8,363 nucleotides of DNA from Alphaproteobacteria bacterium (GCA_022822125.1 JAJECF010000240.1:1-8363); one strand, 5' to 3'. Positions 1 to 6,172 are shown, counted from the first letter of the stretch. The notes: generated from the letters alone by a model not told the origin. Program-made: numbers and translations.

Positions 1-330
1 GAGGCGCCGGCCGGGTTTGTCGATGGCCGCGCCGCATTCTGCACAGAGGCCCCGGTTGCGCCGGAGGAGACGCCGTTTGCGGGCTGCCTTTCGGTCACTG
101 GCGCGGCGTTTCTCCAGGCATGGGGAGCAGTATCGGGCCCCATCGGAGGGACGGGCGCGACCGCAGTTGAGGCAAAGGCCCTGCGCGGCGAGGCGGTCGC
201 GGGCCCGGGATGAGTATGACCGCGCCGGGGGCGCCGTCTTCGTGGGAATGAGGTCGGTGAAGCAGTTGCAACCGGCCGGTTCGATGGGGAGGTTCGATTG
301 ACGGGGGTCGGAAACCGGCATGCAGCGCAT
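1..330 (-). CDS. Tandem zinc-ribbon repeat protein, N-terminal part (runs off left edge)
   Basis: The first 110 residues are in the window with no stop before the edge. The start is ATG at 330: a GGAG lies 8 nt upstream, whereas the in-frame ATG at 321 would be 17 nt away. After an N-terminal stretch of about 48 residues (with C21xC23) comes a zinc-ribbon unit beginning GLCLNCG, with C53/C56 and C68/C71, then a highly basic linker (about residues 73-93) and the first CxxC of a second unit (C96/C99). The segment from C68 to residue 110 closely matches the N-terminal visible part of the gene at 7250-8363 (for example RRASDRKAARKRRLL followed by GLCxECGA), and the DNA there is roughly four-fifths identical by eye, so the two are paralogues. 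The Cys pairs imply structural zinc and the basic linkers imply nucleic-acid contact, both inferred. No named family recognised. A shared upstream element lies at 402-423. Confidence 0.75.
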   Translation of the reverse strand, partial: MRCMPVSDPRQSNLPIEPAGCNCFTDLIPTKTAPPARSYSSRARDRLAAQGLCLNCGRARPSDGARYCSPCLEKRRASDRKAARKRRLLRRNRGLCAECGAAIDKPGRRL

Positions 331-401
331 GGGCGACACTCCTGCTGGCGGAACGGGCGCGGGAGACGACGGTCGGGCGGCCGCCCCACGCGAATATCGC
401 C

Positions 402-423
402 CCGACAACCCTTTCCACACCTT
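402..423 (-). promoter_or_regulatory. Shared upstream element, copy 1
   Basis: On the minus strand this reads AAGGTGTGGAAAGGGTTGTC then GG. The 12-bp core GGAAAGGGTTGT (plus-strand 405-416) is identical in the copies at 6634-6656 and 7184-7205. The core ends 74 nt before the ATG at 330. It sits at the same kind of place, upstream of a minus-strand gene, as the other two. I cannot fit a convincing -10 box behind it, so operator, activator site or non-canonical promoter are all open. Confidence 0.55.
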
Positions 424-613
424 TCGGGCGGCGACGGCGGACACCGGCGTTCGACGGGAGGACGGCCGGCGGCGGCGTCCGGTCGGTCAATCGATCGGCT
501 GAGCAGGCGAGGTCCGCCATGGCACCGACCAGGGCCGAAATCCGGGGGCCGATTATTCAGCGCCTCGGGACGCTCCCGATGGCGTTACCGGGCGACGGGC
601 GATCCGATGGCAA

Positions 614-654
614 ATGAAAACCGGACATTTCCGGCAAACGAAAATCAGACAATT
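614..654. repeat. Two 17-nt direct repeats, 24 nt apart
   Basis: Positions 614-630 (ATGAAAACCGGACATTT) and 638-654 (ACGAAAATCAGACAATT) match at 13 of 17 bases. The patch is clearly more AT-rich than its surroundings. Multiple short direct repeats containing GAAAA-CCGGACATTT-like sequence resemble, from memory, the terminal repeats of some IS21-family insertion sequences. No transposase gene is present, so if correct this is only a scar. Confidence 0.35.
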
Positions 655-814
655 GGGGCGCGGGTTCGTCTCCCCAGGCCCGGCGCCGGGGTGCTGGACC
701 ACCCGGTGGCGCTGCGGCAACCGGCCCGCAGCCGGCGACGACTCCGGCGGCGGACAATGCGGGAGTCTGCACGGGCGCGCAGTCAGCGCCCGCGCGCGCC
801 ATGGCGGGGCGCTG

Positions 815-925
815 GTGGCGCCCCGGGTCCTGCGTCCCGCGCCCGGGGGCGCCACGCCGGGGTCATGCAGGGCGCCAGCGCCACGGCCAGCGCCCGCTGG
901 CGCCAGGCCGGCGCCCGGGGTCATG
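815..925. repeat. Palindrome-rich block 1 (GGCGCC-centred repeats)
   Basis: Several inverted repeats are packed here: 815-827 with 842-855 (TGGCGCC-type arms with one bulged base), and 871-880 with 895-904 (GGCGCCAGCG and CGCTGGCGCC, perfect, 14-nt spacer). A 10-nt direct repeat CGGGGTCATG occurs at 858-867 and 916-925. The 16-mer at 870-885 (GGGCGCCAGCGCCACG) is found again exactly at 5961-5976, and 882-896 matches 5985-5999 at 14 of 15 bases. The block ends about 55 bp before the GTG start at 983, so it may also affect expression of that gene. Confidence 0.6.
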
Positions 926-982
926 GCGGTCGATGACAGGGTTGTGTAAGGATCGGGCGCGATGCCATGACGGGAGGCAGGC

Positions 983-1702
983 GTGTCGAGGAAGTTCGCG
1001 TTCGATGAAGCCGGCGTGGAGGCCCTGGAGCCCGGGGACCGGGAGTGGCGCGCCTGGGACGAGGTCCTGAAGGGGTTCGGCGTCCGCATCCGCCCCTCCG
1101 GGTGGAAGTCGTGGATCGTCAACGCCACCGCGAGGGGCGCGGACGGGAAACTGCGCAGCCGGCGGATCACGCTCGGCCGGTGCGGGGAGATGAGCCTGGA
1201 GGAGGCAAGGGCGGAAGCGCGCAAGCATCTCGGGAGCGAGGACCTTTCTGTCGAGCGCGCGCCGGCCGCCGGCATGGACGAGCGGGCTGTGGGGGAGGAC
1301 GCGCCGACGCCCGATGGCCCGGAGGTGGAGGACCCGGTCGCCGGTCTGGCGACGGTCCTGGACGGCGTTCACGGCGCCGTGAACAGGATCGAGGCGCGGA
1401 GCGCGAGGACGGGACAGCAAGTGGAGCGGCTGTCGGCCGCGGCGGCGGACGCAGCAGAGCGCCGGCGGTGGCGGCGTAGGGCAAGGACGGTTCTCAGGTT
1501 CGTGCTCGCAATGGCGGTGGGGGCCGCCGGTGGCGCGGCGGTCCAGGCGCAAATGACGATCCTGCCACAGGCCGACCCCAGCCTGGGCTGGAAGGACCAC
1601 ATATGGGATCATTACGGAACGGCGTTCATGGGCTGCTTCGACCGGGCCCGGGAGGACGCCTCGGGCCGTGCAACCTGCGAGATCGAAGTGCGCGCCCGGT
1701 GA
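983..1702 (+). CDS. Integrase-type arm-binding domain fused to coiled coil and membrane helix
   Basis: 239 residues. The start is GTG at 983, with GGGAGG ending about 6 nt upstream; the ATG at 967 is in another frame. Residues about 20-84 look like the N-terminal arm-DNA-binding domain of tyrosine recombinases of phages and islands (DUF4102/Arm-DNA-bind type): GFGVRIRPSGWKSWIVN at 31-47, then RRITLGRCGEMSLEEARAEA at 60-79. The core-binding and catalytic domains (R...HxxR...Y) are absent. Instead there is an acidic Pro-rich linker (85-117), a probable coiled coil (118-160), an Arg cluster (160-168), one hydrophobic helix (about 168-188) and a 50-residue tail with C218 and C232. The positive-inside rule puts the DNA-binding domain in the cytoplasm and the tail in the periplasm. 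It may tether element DNA at the membrane (inference). It is not a plain truncated integrase, because the frame continues cleanly into the membrane part. Confidence 0.7.
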   Translation: MSRKFAFDEAGVEALEPGDREWRAWDEVLKGFGVRIRPSGWKSWIVNATARGADGKLRSRRITLGRCGEMSLEEARAEARKHLGSEDLSVERAPAAGMDERAVGEDAPTPDGPEVEDPVAGLATVLDGVHGAVNRIEARSARTGQQVERLSAAAADAAERRRWRRRARTVLRFVLAMAVGAAGGAAVQAQMTILPQADPSLGWKDHIWDHYGTAFMGCFDRAREDASGRATCEIEVRAR

Positions 1703-2177
1703 CCGGGCCTCATGTCCCCCATGCCGGCCTCCACCCCATGGCGCCGATGGTCGCCATGGGCGTTCCGATCGGCGGTCCCGAAGGTCCTGCTCCGCCTGCG
1801 CATGCATTCGACGATGGCTGCGCTTTCGGGAGGGATGAACCTGCCGCCGGCCCGGGCCTTCGTCCTGACGGGGACCTCATTCCACTCAGGCCTTGCCGGC
1901 GAGCCGACGCGGGCGCGACCGTGAACGGGGCAACGACCCGGAGCGGCTCGCTGTTGTCGGCAAGCCGTGGCGAATTTTCCGAAGACGCCGTAACGTGCGG
2001 CGGCGATTGCCGATTGGCCCGGAATGTCCGTTCATCCCACCGGCGCCCGGGTCTTGCAGGTCGTCGATGCGACGCAAGCGGAAACCGCTGTCCCGATCCC
2101 GGGGGAAGGAGAGTCTGCGCCGCATCTTCCCTTGGGGATTGTCCCGAACCGTCGAATTCACCTACCGGAGGCGATGA
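1703..2177. other. 475-bp gap without a convincing gene
   Basis: The palindrome CCCGGT-G-ACCGGG (1695-1707) overlaps the stop codon of the preceding gene. A perfect 9-bp hairpin (1735-1743 with 1752-1760) lies 32 nt past that stop. Open frames here, such as 1893-2177 on the plus strand and 1886-2161 on the minus strand, encode Arg-rich low-information sequence; I do not call them. The gap must hold the promoter for the DUF262 gene, but I see no clear -35/-10 pair. Confidence 0.5.
1735..1760 (+). terminator. Weak hairpin after the arm-binding/membrane gene
   Basis: Stem CCCATGGCG / CGCCATGGG with an 8-nt loop, downstream of the stop at 1702. There is no T-run after it, so intrinsic termination is doubtful; the hairpin itself is directly visible. 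Confidence 0.25.
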
Positions 2178-3926
2178 ATGTACCAGCAGGGCGGAACCAT
2201 CAAGCAGGCCTTGGACAAGATCGTTTCGAACGAATATGTGCTGCCGGCGATCCAGCGCGAATTCGTGTGGAGCCCGGATCAGATTTGCAGGCTGTTCGAC
2301 AGCGTGATGCAGGGATACCCGTTCGGGGAGTTCCTGTTCTGGCGTATCGAACCGGAACGCTCGGCGGATTATCGATATTACGGATTTGTGCTCGACTATC
2401 ATCAACGGGACAATCCGCACTGTCCCGACCTCGGCCAGTTGCCGAACCGGCAGATCACTGCGGTACTCGACGGGCAACAGCGCCTGACCGCGTTTAATAT
2501 CGGGCTGCGCGGCTCCATGGCCGTCAAGCTTCCCTACAAGTGGTGGAGCAGCGAGGACGCCTTTCCGCAGCGGTTTCTGGCGCTGGACCTGCTCGCGCCC
2601 GATGAACGGGACGAAGAGGGGAGCCGGTTCGCCTTCGATTTCGTCGAAAAAAACCGGCTGGGACGGCATGGGGACCGGCTTTGGTTCAGGGCGTCGGACA
2701 TCGTCGGCATGAACTCCGGACCGGACATGCTCGACTGGCTCCTTGCGAAAGGCCTCGAAAGGGAGGAGCAGGGCCGCGCCTATCGCACGCTCGACCGCCT
2801 GTACCAGGTCGTCCATACGGAACCGACCGTCGCGTATTACGAAGAGCTCAATCAGGACATCGAGCATGTGCTGAGCATATTCATCCGGCGCAACAGCGGC
2901 GGCACGACACTGTCCTATTCCGACCTCTTGTTGAGCATCGCAACCTCGCAATGGAGGACACTGGATGCCCGCAAGGAAGTTCACCGGCTGGTCGACGATC
3001 TCAACCAGATCGGACCGGGGCTCGGACTCACGAAGGACTTCGTGCTGAAGGCGGGGCTGATGCTGACGGACATCGCCAGCGTGGGATTTCAGGTTCGCAA
3101 TTTCACGCAGTCGAACATGAAAATTCTCGAAGACAACTGGCAGAAGATCCGGGACGCCTTGATCGAGACGGTCCAGATCGTCACCGGCTTCGGGTTCAAC
3201 GCCAACAACATTCGCGCCGCCAGCGCCCTCCTGCCTATTGCCTGTTACGTCTATCGGATCGGCGCGCCGACGAACTTCGATACCCACAGCAAATACGAGA
3301 ACGACCGGAAGTCGATCCGCGGCTGGCTGACGCGGTCCATCCTGAAGGCGTCGGGGATCTGGGGGAGCGGTCTGGATACCTTGCTGACGGCGCTCCGCGA
3401 AGTAATCCGGGACGCCGGCGACGGGGGATTCCCGGCGGCCGAAATGCGCCGGCTGATGGCGCAGCGCGGCAAGAGCCTGGAATTCTCGGCCGAGGAGATC
3501 GAGGACCTTGCCGACATGGCAATCGGGGATCGGCGGACATTCGGCCTGCTGGCGCTGCTGTCGCCGTTTATCGACCTTCAGCGCCACCAGTTCCACATCG
3601 ACCACATCTTCCCGAGGAGCCGCTTTACCCGAAAGCGCCTTCACGATGCCGGGATAGCCGCCGAGCAGGCGGATGTGTTCATGGACTGCGCAGACCGTAT
3701 CGCAAACCTTCAACTGCTCGATGGGACGAGCAATATCGAAAAGCAGGCGACGCTTCCGGCGGAATGGATCGAGGCCAGGTATCCGGACGAGGAAGCCCGG
3801 GGGCACTACTGCGAGAAATACCTTCTTGACCGCGTTCCGGATGACATGGCCGGGTTCCTCGAATTCTACGAGGCCAGGCGCGCGCGATTGCAGGACCGTA
3901 TTTCCGAACTGGTGAACTCGGTGTGA
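2178..3926 (+). CDS. DUF262/HNH nuclease, GmrSD-like candidate type IV restriction protein
   Basis: 582 residues, start ATG 2178 with GGAGG 6 nt upstream. The N-terminal DUF262 (ParB/Srx-like) domain shows QREFVW (26-31), the hallmark DGQQRLTA (98-105), and the later block RNSGGTTLSYSDLLLS (238-253). The C-terminus has an HNH/DUF1524-type nuclease motif, HIDHIFPRSRF (473-483; D475, H476), followed by N510, N519 and K522 in the usual LQLL...N..K arrangement. In the family (GmrSD, BrxU, SspE relatives) DUF262 binds or hydrolyses nucleotides and the HNH part nicks or cuts DNA, typically invading phage DNA with modified bases or according to phosphorothioate status. Both halves appear intact, so the gene is probably functional. 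No methylase or dnd/ssp genes are beside it, which favours a stand-alone type IV role. The modification it recognises cannot be read from sequence. Codon use is plainer and less extreme in GC than the flanking non-coding DNA. Confidence 0.9.
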   Translation: MYQQGGTIKQALDKIVSNEYVLPAIQREFVWSPDQICRLFDSVMQGYPFGEFLFWRIEPERSADYRYYGFVLDYHQRDNPHCPDLGQLPNRQITAVLDGQQRLTAFNIGLRGSMAVKLPYKWWSSEDAFPQRFLALDLLAPDERDEEGSRFAFDFVEKNRLGRHGDRLWFRASDIVGMNSGPDMLDWLLAKGLEREEQGRAYRTLDRLYQVVHTEPTVAYYEELNQDIEHVLSIFIRRNSGGTTLSYSDLLLSIATSQWRTLDARKEVHRLVDDLNQIGPGLGLTKDFVLKAGLMLTDIASVGFQVRNFTQSNMKILEDNWQKIRDALIETVQIVTGFGFNANNIRAASALLPIACYVYRIGAPTNFDTHSKYENDRKSIRGWLTRSILKASGIWGSGLDTLLTALREVIRDAGDGGFPAAEMRRLMAQRGKSLEFSAEEIEDLADMAIGDRRTFGLLALLSPFIDLQRHQFHIDHIFPRSRFTRKRLHDAGIAAEQADVFMDCADRIANLQLLDGTSNIEKQATLPAEWIEARYPDEEARGHYCEKYLLDRVPDDMAGFLEFYEARRARLQDRISELVNSV

Positions 3927-4076
3927 AGAGGCCGCCGGCAGGCTGCGGGAGAAGGCGGTGAGCCGGGATGCCGATGAGCCGGGTCCCGGCGGGATGCAAG
4001 GCCGGATCGAATTGGCCGGGCCGTTCTCCAGGCGCATGCAGGAAGCGTTCCGCCTGCGCTCGACGAAGAATGGCCT

Positions 4077-4107
4077 GCATAGCGGCGACGCCTTTGCAGG
4101 AATGACG
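4077..4107 (-). repeat. Degenerate VIPAKAG-type intergenic repeat
   Basis: In the 213-bp gap between the DUF262 gene and the next gene, the minus strand reads as SVIPAKASPLC. This resembles the short dispersed intergenic repeat of many proteobacteria that spuriously translates as VIPAKAGIQ. A small 6-bp stem (4074-4079 with 4095-4100) overlaps it. The rest of the gap (3927-4139) shows no gene. Confidence 0.35.
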
Positions 4108-4139
4108 GCGGACCGGAGGAGACAGCCCGGGAAGGGAAC

Positions 4140-4949
4140 ATGGTGACAGTCGACGAAAGGCGATGGGCGGAACTGCGCGACAAGCGCAAATGCAAGGAGG
4201 CGCTCTCCAGGGCGGAAAGGATCGAATGGCGCCAACTCAAGGCCGAGAGGAGCGCGATCCGGGCGCGGGAAGAGCAGTCGCGCGCCCGGGAGATGAGCCT
4301 CGGATGTCTCGACTCCATCAGGATGGAACTCGGGACCATCGCCGTCGACGCCGGACTGCGCGATGCTCCCCGCGACCGCATCCGCCACGCCCTCGAAACC
4401 CTCGCCCGCCAGCTCGAGGCCGAAGACGGCGGGCGCGCGGGCAGCCGTGACAGCGACGGAAAGGCGGCAGCGCGCCGGGAACGCACACCCGAAGAAGAAG
4501 CTGGCGCTCGGGCCCGCTTCTCCGACAACCCGTTCATCCTTGAGAAGGACATGACCCCGGAGCAGAAGGTCTGGTTCGCCCGCCTTCGCAGGGCCTTCGC
4601 CGCCGCCGCCAGGGGAGACTACGGTCCGGGCATCGCCATGGGCATCTTCTCCGAAGGCGCTGGCAAGGACCCCATCCTGGCCGCAGTCGCCGCGATCCCC
4701 GAAGGCGCCGTCCTGACATACAGCCAGGTCGCCGAACGCGCCGGGCTGCCGAGACAGGCGCGTGAGGTCGGCGATGCTCTCGCGCGTAATCCCGAAGCGC
4801 CGGGCTGGCATCGTGTCGTCGATTACCGGGGCCGTGTTCGCACGCGGCCCGAACGCGGCCAGCGCGCCATGCTTGAGGCCGAGGGCGTCGTATTCGACAA
4901 CCTGGACCGGATCGATCTCCACCGTTTCGCGCCGGGCGGCGGCGCCTGA
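4140..4949 (+). CDS. Alkyltransferase-like (ATL) protein with charged N-terminal extension
   Basis: 269 residues, start ATG 4140; GAAGGG lies only about 3 nt upstream, so GTG 4143 (codon 2, about 6 nt) is a fair alternative. Residues about 176-264 match the DNA-binding domain of O6-alkylguanine-DNA alkyltransferases: IPEGAVLTYSQVAERAGLP (186-204), QAREVGDALARNP (206-218, with the likely Arg finger R208), then GWHRVVDYRGRV (222-233). The family active site PCHRV has W223 where the catalytic Cys should be, as in ATL proteins (E. coli YbaZ has PWHRV). It should therefore bind, not repair, O6-alkyl or bulky guanines and flag them for nucleotide excision repair. ATLs are usually about 100 residues. 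Here some 175 extra residues precede the domain: a charged, probably helical region (1-95), an acidic/basic linker (96-125), and a segment with FSDNPFILEKDMTPEQKVW (127-145). The function of the extension is unknown. Confidence 0.8.
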   Translation: MVTVDERRWAELRDKRKCKEALSRAERIEWRQLKAERSAIRAREEQSRAREMSLGCLDSIRMELGTIAVDAGLRDAPRDRIRHALETLARQLEAEDGGRAGSRDSDGKAAARRERTPEEEAGARARFSDNPFILEKDMTPEQKVWFARLRRAFAAAARGDYGPGIAMGIFSEGAGKDPILAAVAAIPEGAVLTYSQVAERAGLPRQAREVGDALARNPEAPGWHRVVDYRGRVRTRPERGQRAMLEAEGVVFDNLDRIDLHRFAPGGGA

Positions 4950-5347
4950 AGCCCGCAATTCCGCCATGCGCAGGATTGCGGCGTGCGGGAGAACCGGGCC
5001 CGGGGTCGGCCTCCCAAAGTTGTAGTATCCGTATACGGGGCCGAGCGGTGCAAACATGCCGCTGTATTTGGCGTGGCGCGCCGGGGCCGGACTTCAGCAG
5101 GCATGCGCTCTTTTCGACCGTCACCGACAGGATGGCGGCCATGGGGGGCGCCTTGCGTCGCGGCTTCCCTTGCCGGGGAGGGCCGCTTTGAATTCGCGGA
5201 TTGGCGACCCTATGGTGCTCTTGGGAAGTCCGTGGCCGGCCTGGCTGGCAGCGGGGACATTCCGCGGCGCGACCATGAACGGGCCATGTACGGCGCCCCG
5301 AAACTGGGCCGCAGCGCATTTCGTATTGCCCCAGGGGGAGAGGCGGT
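4950..5347. other. 398-bp gap, probably leader and promoter of the RHH gene
   Basis: No convincing gene; frames at 4983-5387 and 5056-5508 are low-complexity shadows. The gap contains a perfect 10-bp palindrome CCGTATACGG (5029-5038), preceded by GTAT, in an unusually AT-rich spot, and a promoter-like pair at 5188-5216. The palindrome could be a repressor site; the small ribbon-helix-helix protein encoded downstream would be an obvious candidate to bind it, but that is inference. Confidence 0.45.
5188..5216 (+). promoter_or_regulatory. Candidate sigma-70 promoter for the RHH gene
   Basis: TTGAAT (5188-5193), a 17-bp spacer, then TATGGT (5211-5216). This is the best -35/-10 pair that I found on the plus strand of the window. 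It would leave a leader of roughly 125 nt before the start at 5348. Confidence 0.35.
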
Positions 5348-5662
5348 TTGGCCGGGGAGGATGGCAGGAAGCGCCCGCGCTCGGTGATGGCGACGGACAG
5401 CGAGTGGCGGCTCGTGCGCAGCCGGGCGGAGAAGGCGGGGCTGTCGGCCTCGGAGTTCCTGCTGTCGCGCGGGCTTGCGCCTGCGGAGCCGGCGGCCGGG
5501 GGCGATGAGGCGCCGGCTGCCGGGCGCCGTCTTGCGGTGGATCTGCGTCTTCTTGTGCTGGCGGAGCGGATGCGGTTCGTCCAGGAGGACCGGGAGGGCG
5601 TCTGGCGCCGTCTGGTGGAGGAAGCGGAAGCCTCGGTGGCGGAGGACGAGAGGGAGGGCTGA
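5348..5662 (+). CDS. Small ribbon-helix-helix, MobC/relaxosome-like DNA-binding protein
   Basis: 104 residues. I chose TTG 5348 as start because GGGGAG ends 7 nt upstream; GTG 5384 and ATG 5387 are in-frame alternatives but would cut into the predicted DNA-binding strand. Residues about 10-43 fit a ribbon-helix-helix: a basic strand (KRPRSVMA), helix A (TDSEWRLVRSRAEKAG), then LSASEFLLSRGLAP, the pattern of MobC-like mobilisation accessory proteins and related small plasmid regulators. A Pro/Ala-rich linker (44-58) leads to a C-terminal amphipathic helix (60-100) rich in Leu, Glu and Arg that could mediate dimer or relaxase contacts. MobC proteins bind near oriT and help the relaxase open the strands. 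No relaxase is in the window, so a transcriptional or partition regulator is an equal possibility. Its promoter candidate is at 5188-5216, and palindromic DNA follows directly downstream. Confidence 0.6.
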   Translation: MAGEDGRKRPRSVMATDSEWRLVRSRAEKAGLSASEFLLSRGLAPAEPAAGGDEAPAAGRRLAVDLRLLVLAERMRFVQEDREGVWRRLVEEAEASVAEDEREG

Positions 5663-5729
5663 GATGAGGCGGCGCGGCAATAGCGCATCGATTGCCGGCA
5701 AATCAGCGTTCCGGCGGCCATGGATTTCG

Positions 5730-5761
5730 TGGAGCGCGCCCGTGGCGCCGGTCGCGCTCCA
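5730..5761. repeat. 9-bp inverted repeat
   Basis: TGGAGCGCG (5730-5738) and CGCGCTCCA (5753-5761) are perfect reverse complements with a 14-nt spacer. It forms the left edge of palindrome-rich block 2. Confidence 0.5.
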
Positions 5762-5816
5762 TGAGGCGGCCGTGGATTCCGCGGGGCGCTTGCGTGGGCG
5801 CCATGCCGTGACGCCA

Positions 5817-5922
5817 GCGCCCCGACCGGCGCCCATGGTTCGGCGCTTGCGCGCGTCGTTTTCCCTGACGCTTGAAGCGCGGGACCGACGCGCGCGCCAC
5901 TCATGGGCGCCGGTCGGGGCGC
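5817..5922. repeat. Nested inverted repeats: perfect 21-bp arms around 10-bp arms
   Basis: The outer arms at 5817-5837 and 5902-5922 are perfect 21-bp reverse complements (CATGGGCGCCGGTCGGGGCG plus a final C on the right arm), with 64 bp between them. Inside are perfect 10-bp arms GCGCGCGTCG (5849-5858) and CGACGCGCGC (5886-5895). The central AT-richer stretch includes TTTTCCCTGA. The whole could extrude as a cruciform. Being 155 bp after the RHH gene, it is a candidate protein-binding site such as an origin of transfer or replication; I see no nic-site consensus that I recognise. Confidence 0.6.
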
Positions 5923-5950
5923 CAGCGCTCGCGTGTCCGAAGCTCCCGGG

Positions 5951-5999
5951 CGCCATGACCGGGCGCCAGCGCCACGATGGCGCCCACGGCCAGCACCCG
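5951..5999. repeat. Palindrome-rich block 2, blocks shared with 815-925
   Basis: The 16-mer at 5961-5976 is identical to 870-885, and 5985-5999 matches 882-896 at 14 of 15 bases. Positions 5951-5966, read on the minus strand (GCGCCCGGTCATGGCG), match 911-928 except for two extra G there. The shared pieces are in a different arrangement and partly inverted, which argues for a repeat family and against a simple duplication. Confidence 0.55.
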
Positions 6000-6052
6000 C
6001 GCGGGCGCGCGGATTTCCCGGCAGCGGAGACGGGCGCGGGATCGGCGGCAAT

Positions 6053-6084
6053 AAAAAACGCCCCGAAGCCGGAGCCTCGGGGCG
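6053..6084 (-). terminator. Rho-independent terminator downstream of ssb (distal)
   Basis: Perfect 8-bp stem CGCCCCGA (6059-6066) / TCGGGGCG (6077-6084) with a 10-nt loop. On the minus strand it is followed at once by TTTTTT (the A-run at 6053-6058). It is oriented to stop leftward transcription from ssb. Confidence 0.85.
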
Positions 6085-6120
6085 GCAACCGTTCGGGCGA
6101 TGTGCCGGGAGGAAAGAGGA

Positions 6121-6153
6121 AAAGCCCCGGAGCCCGACCTGGGCTCCGGGGCG
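6121..6153 (-). terminator. Hairpin terminator downstream of ssb (proximal)
   Basis: Perfect 12-bp stem GCCCCGGAGCCC (6125-6136) / GGGCTCCGGGGC (6142-6153) with a 5-nt loop. It is followed on the minus strand by TTTTCCTCTTTCC, a modest T-tract. It lies 19 nt after the ssb stop and forms a tandem pair with 6053-6084. Confidence 0.75.
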
Positions 6154-6172
6154 TAGTGGCGATGACGCTGCC

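Larger units (their letters stand above)
331..982. other. 650-bp non-coding gap between divergent genes
   Basis: No convincing gene lies here. Open frames on both strands (for example 298-936 on the plus strand) are Arg/Pro/Gly-rich, have no ribosome binding site that I trust, and look like GC-driven shadows. The gap holds the upstream element of the left gene (402-423), an AT-richer patch with a 24-nt direct repeat (614-654), and a palindrome-rich block (about 770-940) just upstream of the gene starting at 983. Being between divergently transcribed genes, it must contain promoters for both sides. Confidence 0.6.
5663..6172. other. 510-bp palindrome- and terminator-rich non-coding region
   Basis: Between convergent genes (RHH from the left, ssb from the right). 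It holds three sets of inverted or shared repeats (5730-5761, 5817-5922, 5951-5999) and two leftward terminators (6053-6084 and 6121-6153). A frame opening at ATG 5665, behind a Shine-Dalgarno-like GGGAGGG, runs to 6299 but crosses both terminators and ends antisense inside ssb; I do not call it. Confidence 0.6.

Noticed and set aside
298..936. 212-codon plus-strand frame in the left non-coding gap
   Set aside because: Arg/Gly/Pro-rich, crosses the direct repeat and palindromic block, and has no Shine-Dalgarno sequence.
1560..1615. Minus-strand VLPAQAG-like translation resembling the VIPAKAG intergenic repeat
   Set aside because: It lies within the coding sequence of the arm-binding/membrane gene and is probably coincidental.
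1893..2177. 94-codon plus-strand frame ending directly before the DUF262 start
   Set aside because: The tight junction is tempting, but the product is Arg-rich without domain features and an equally long frame exists opposite.
4522..4535. Resemblance of CCGACAACCCGTTC to the shared upstream element
   Set aside because: It lies inside the ATL gene as codons for SDNPF, lacks the CTTTCC part, and is not upstream of a start.
1710..5057. 1115-codon open frame on the minus strand
   Set aside because: It runs antisense to the DUF262 and ATL genes, both with clear domain motifs on the plus strand. GC-rich codon use removes stops from the opposite frame.
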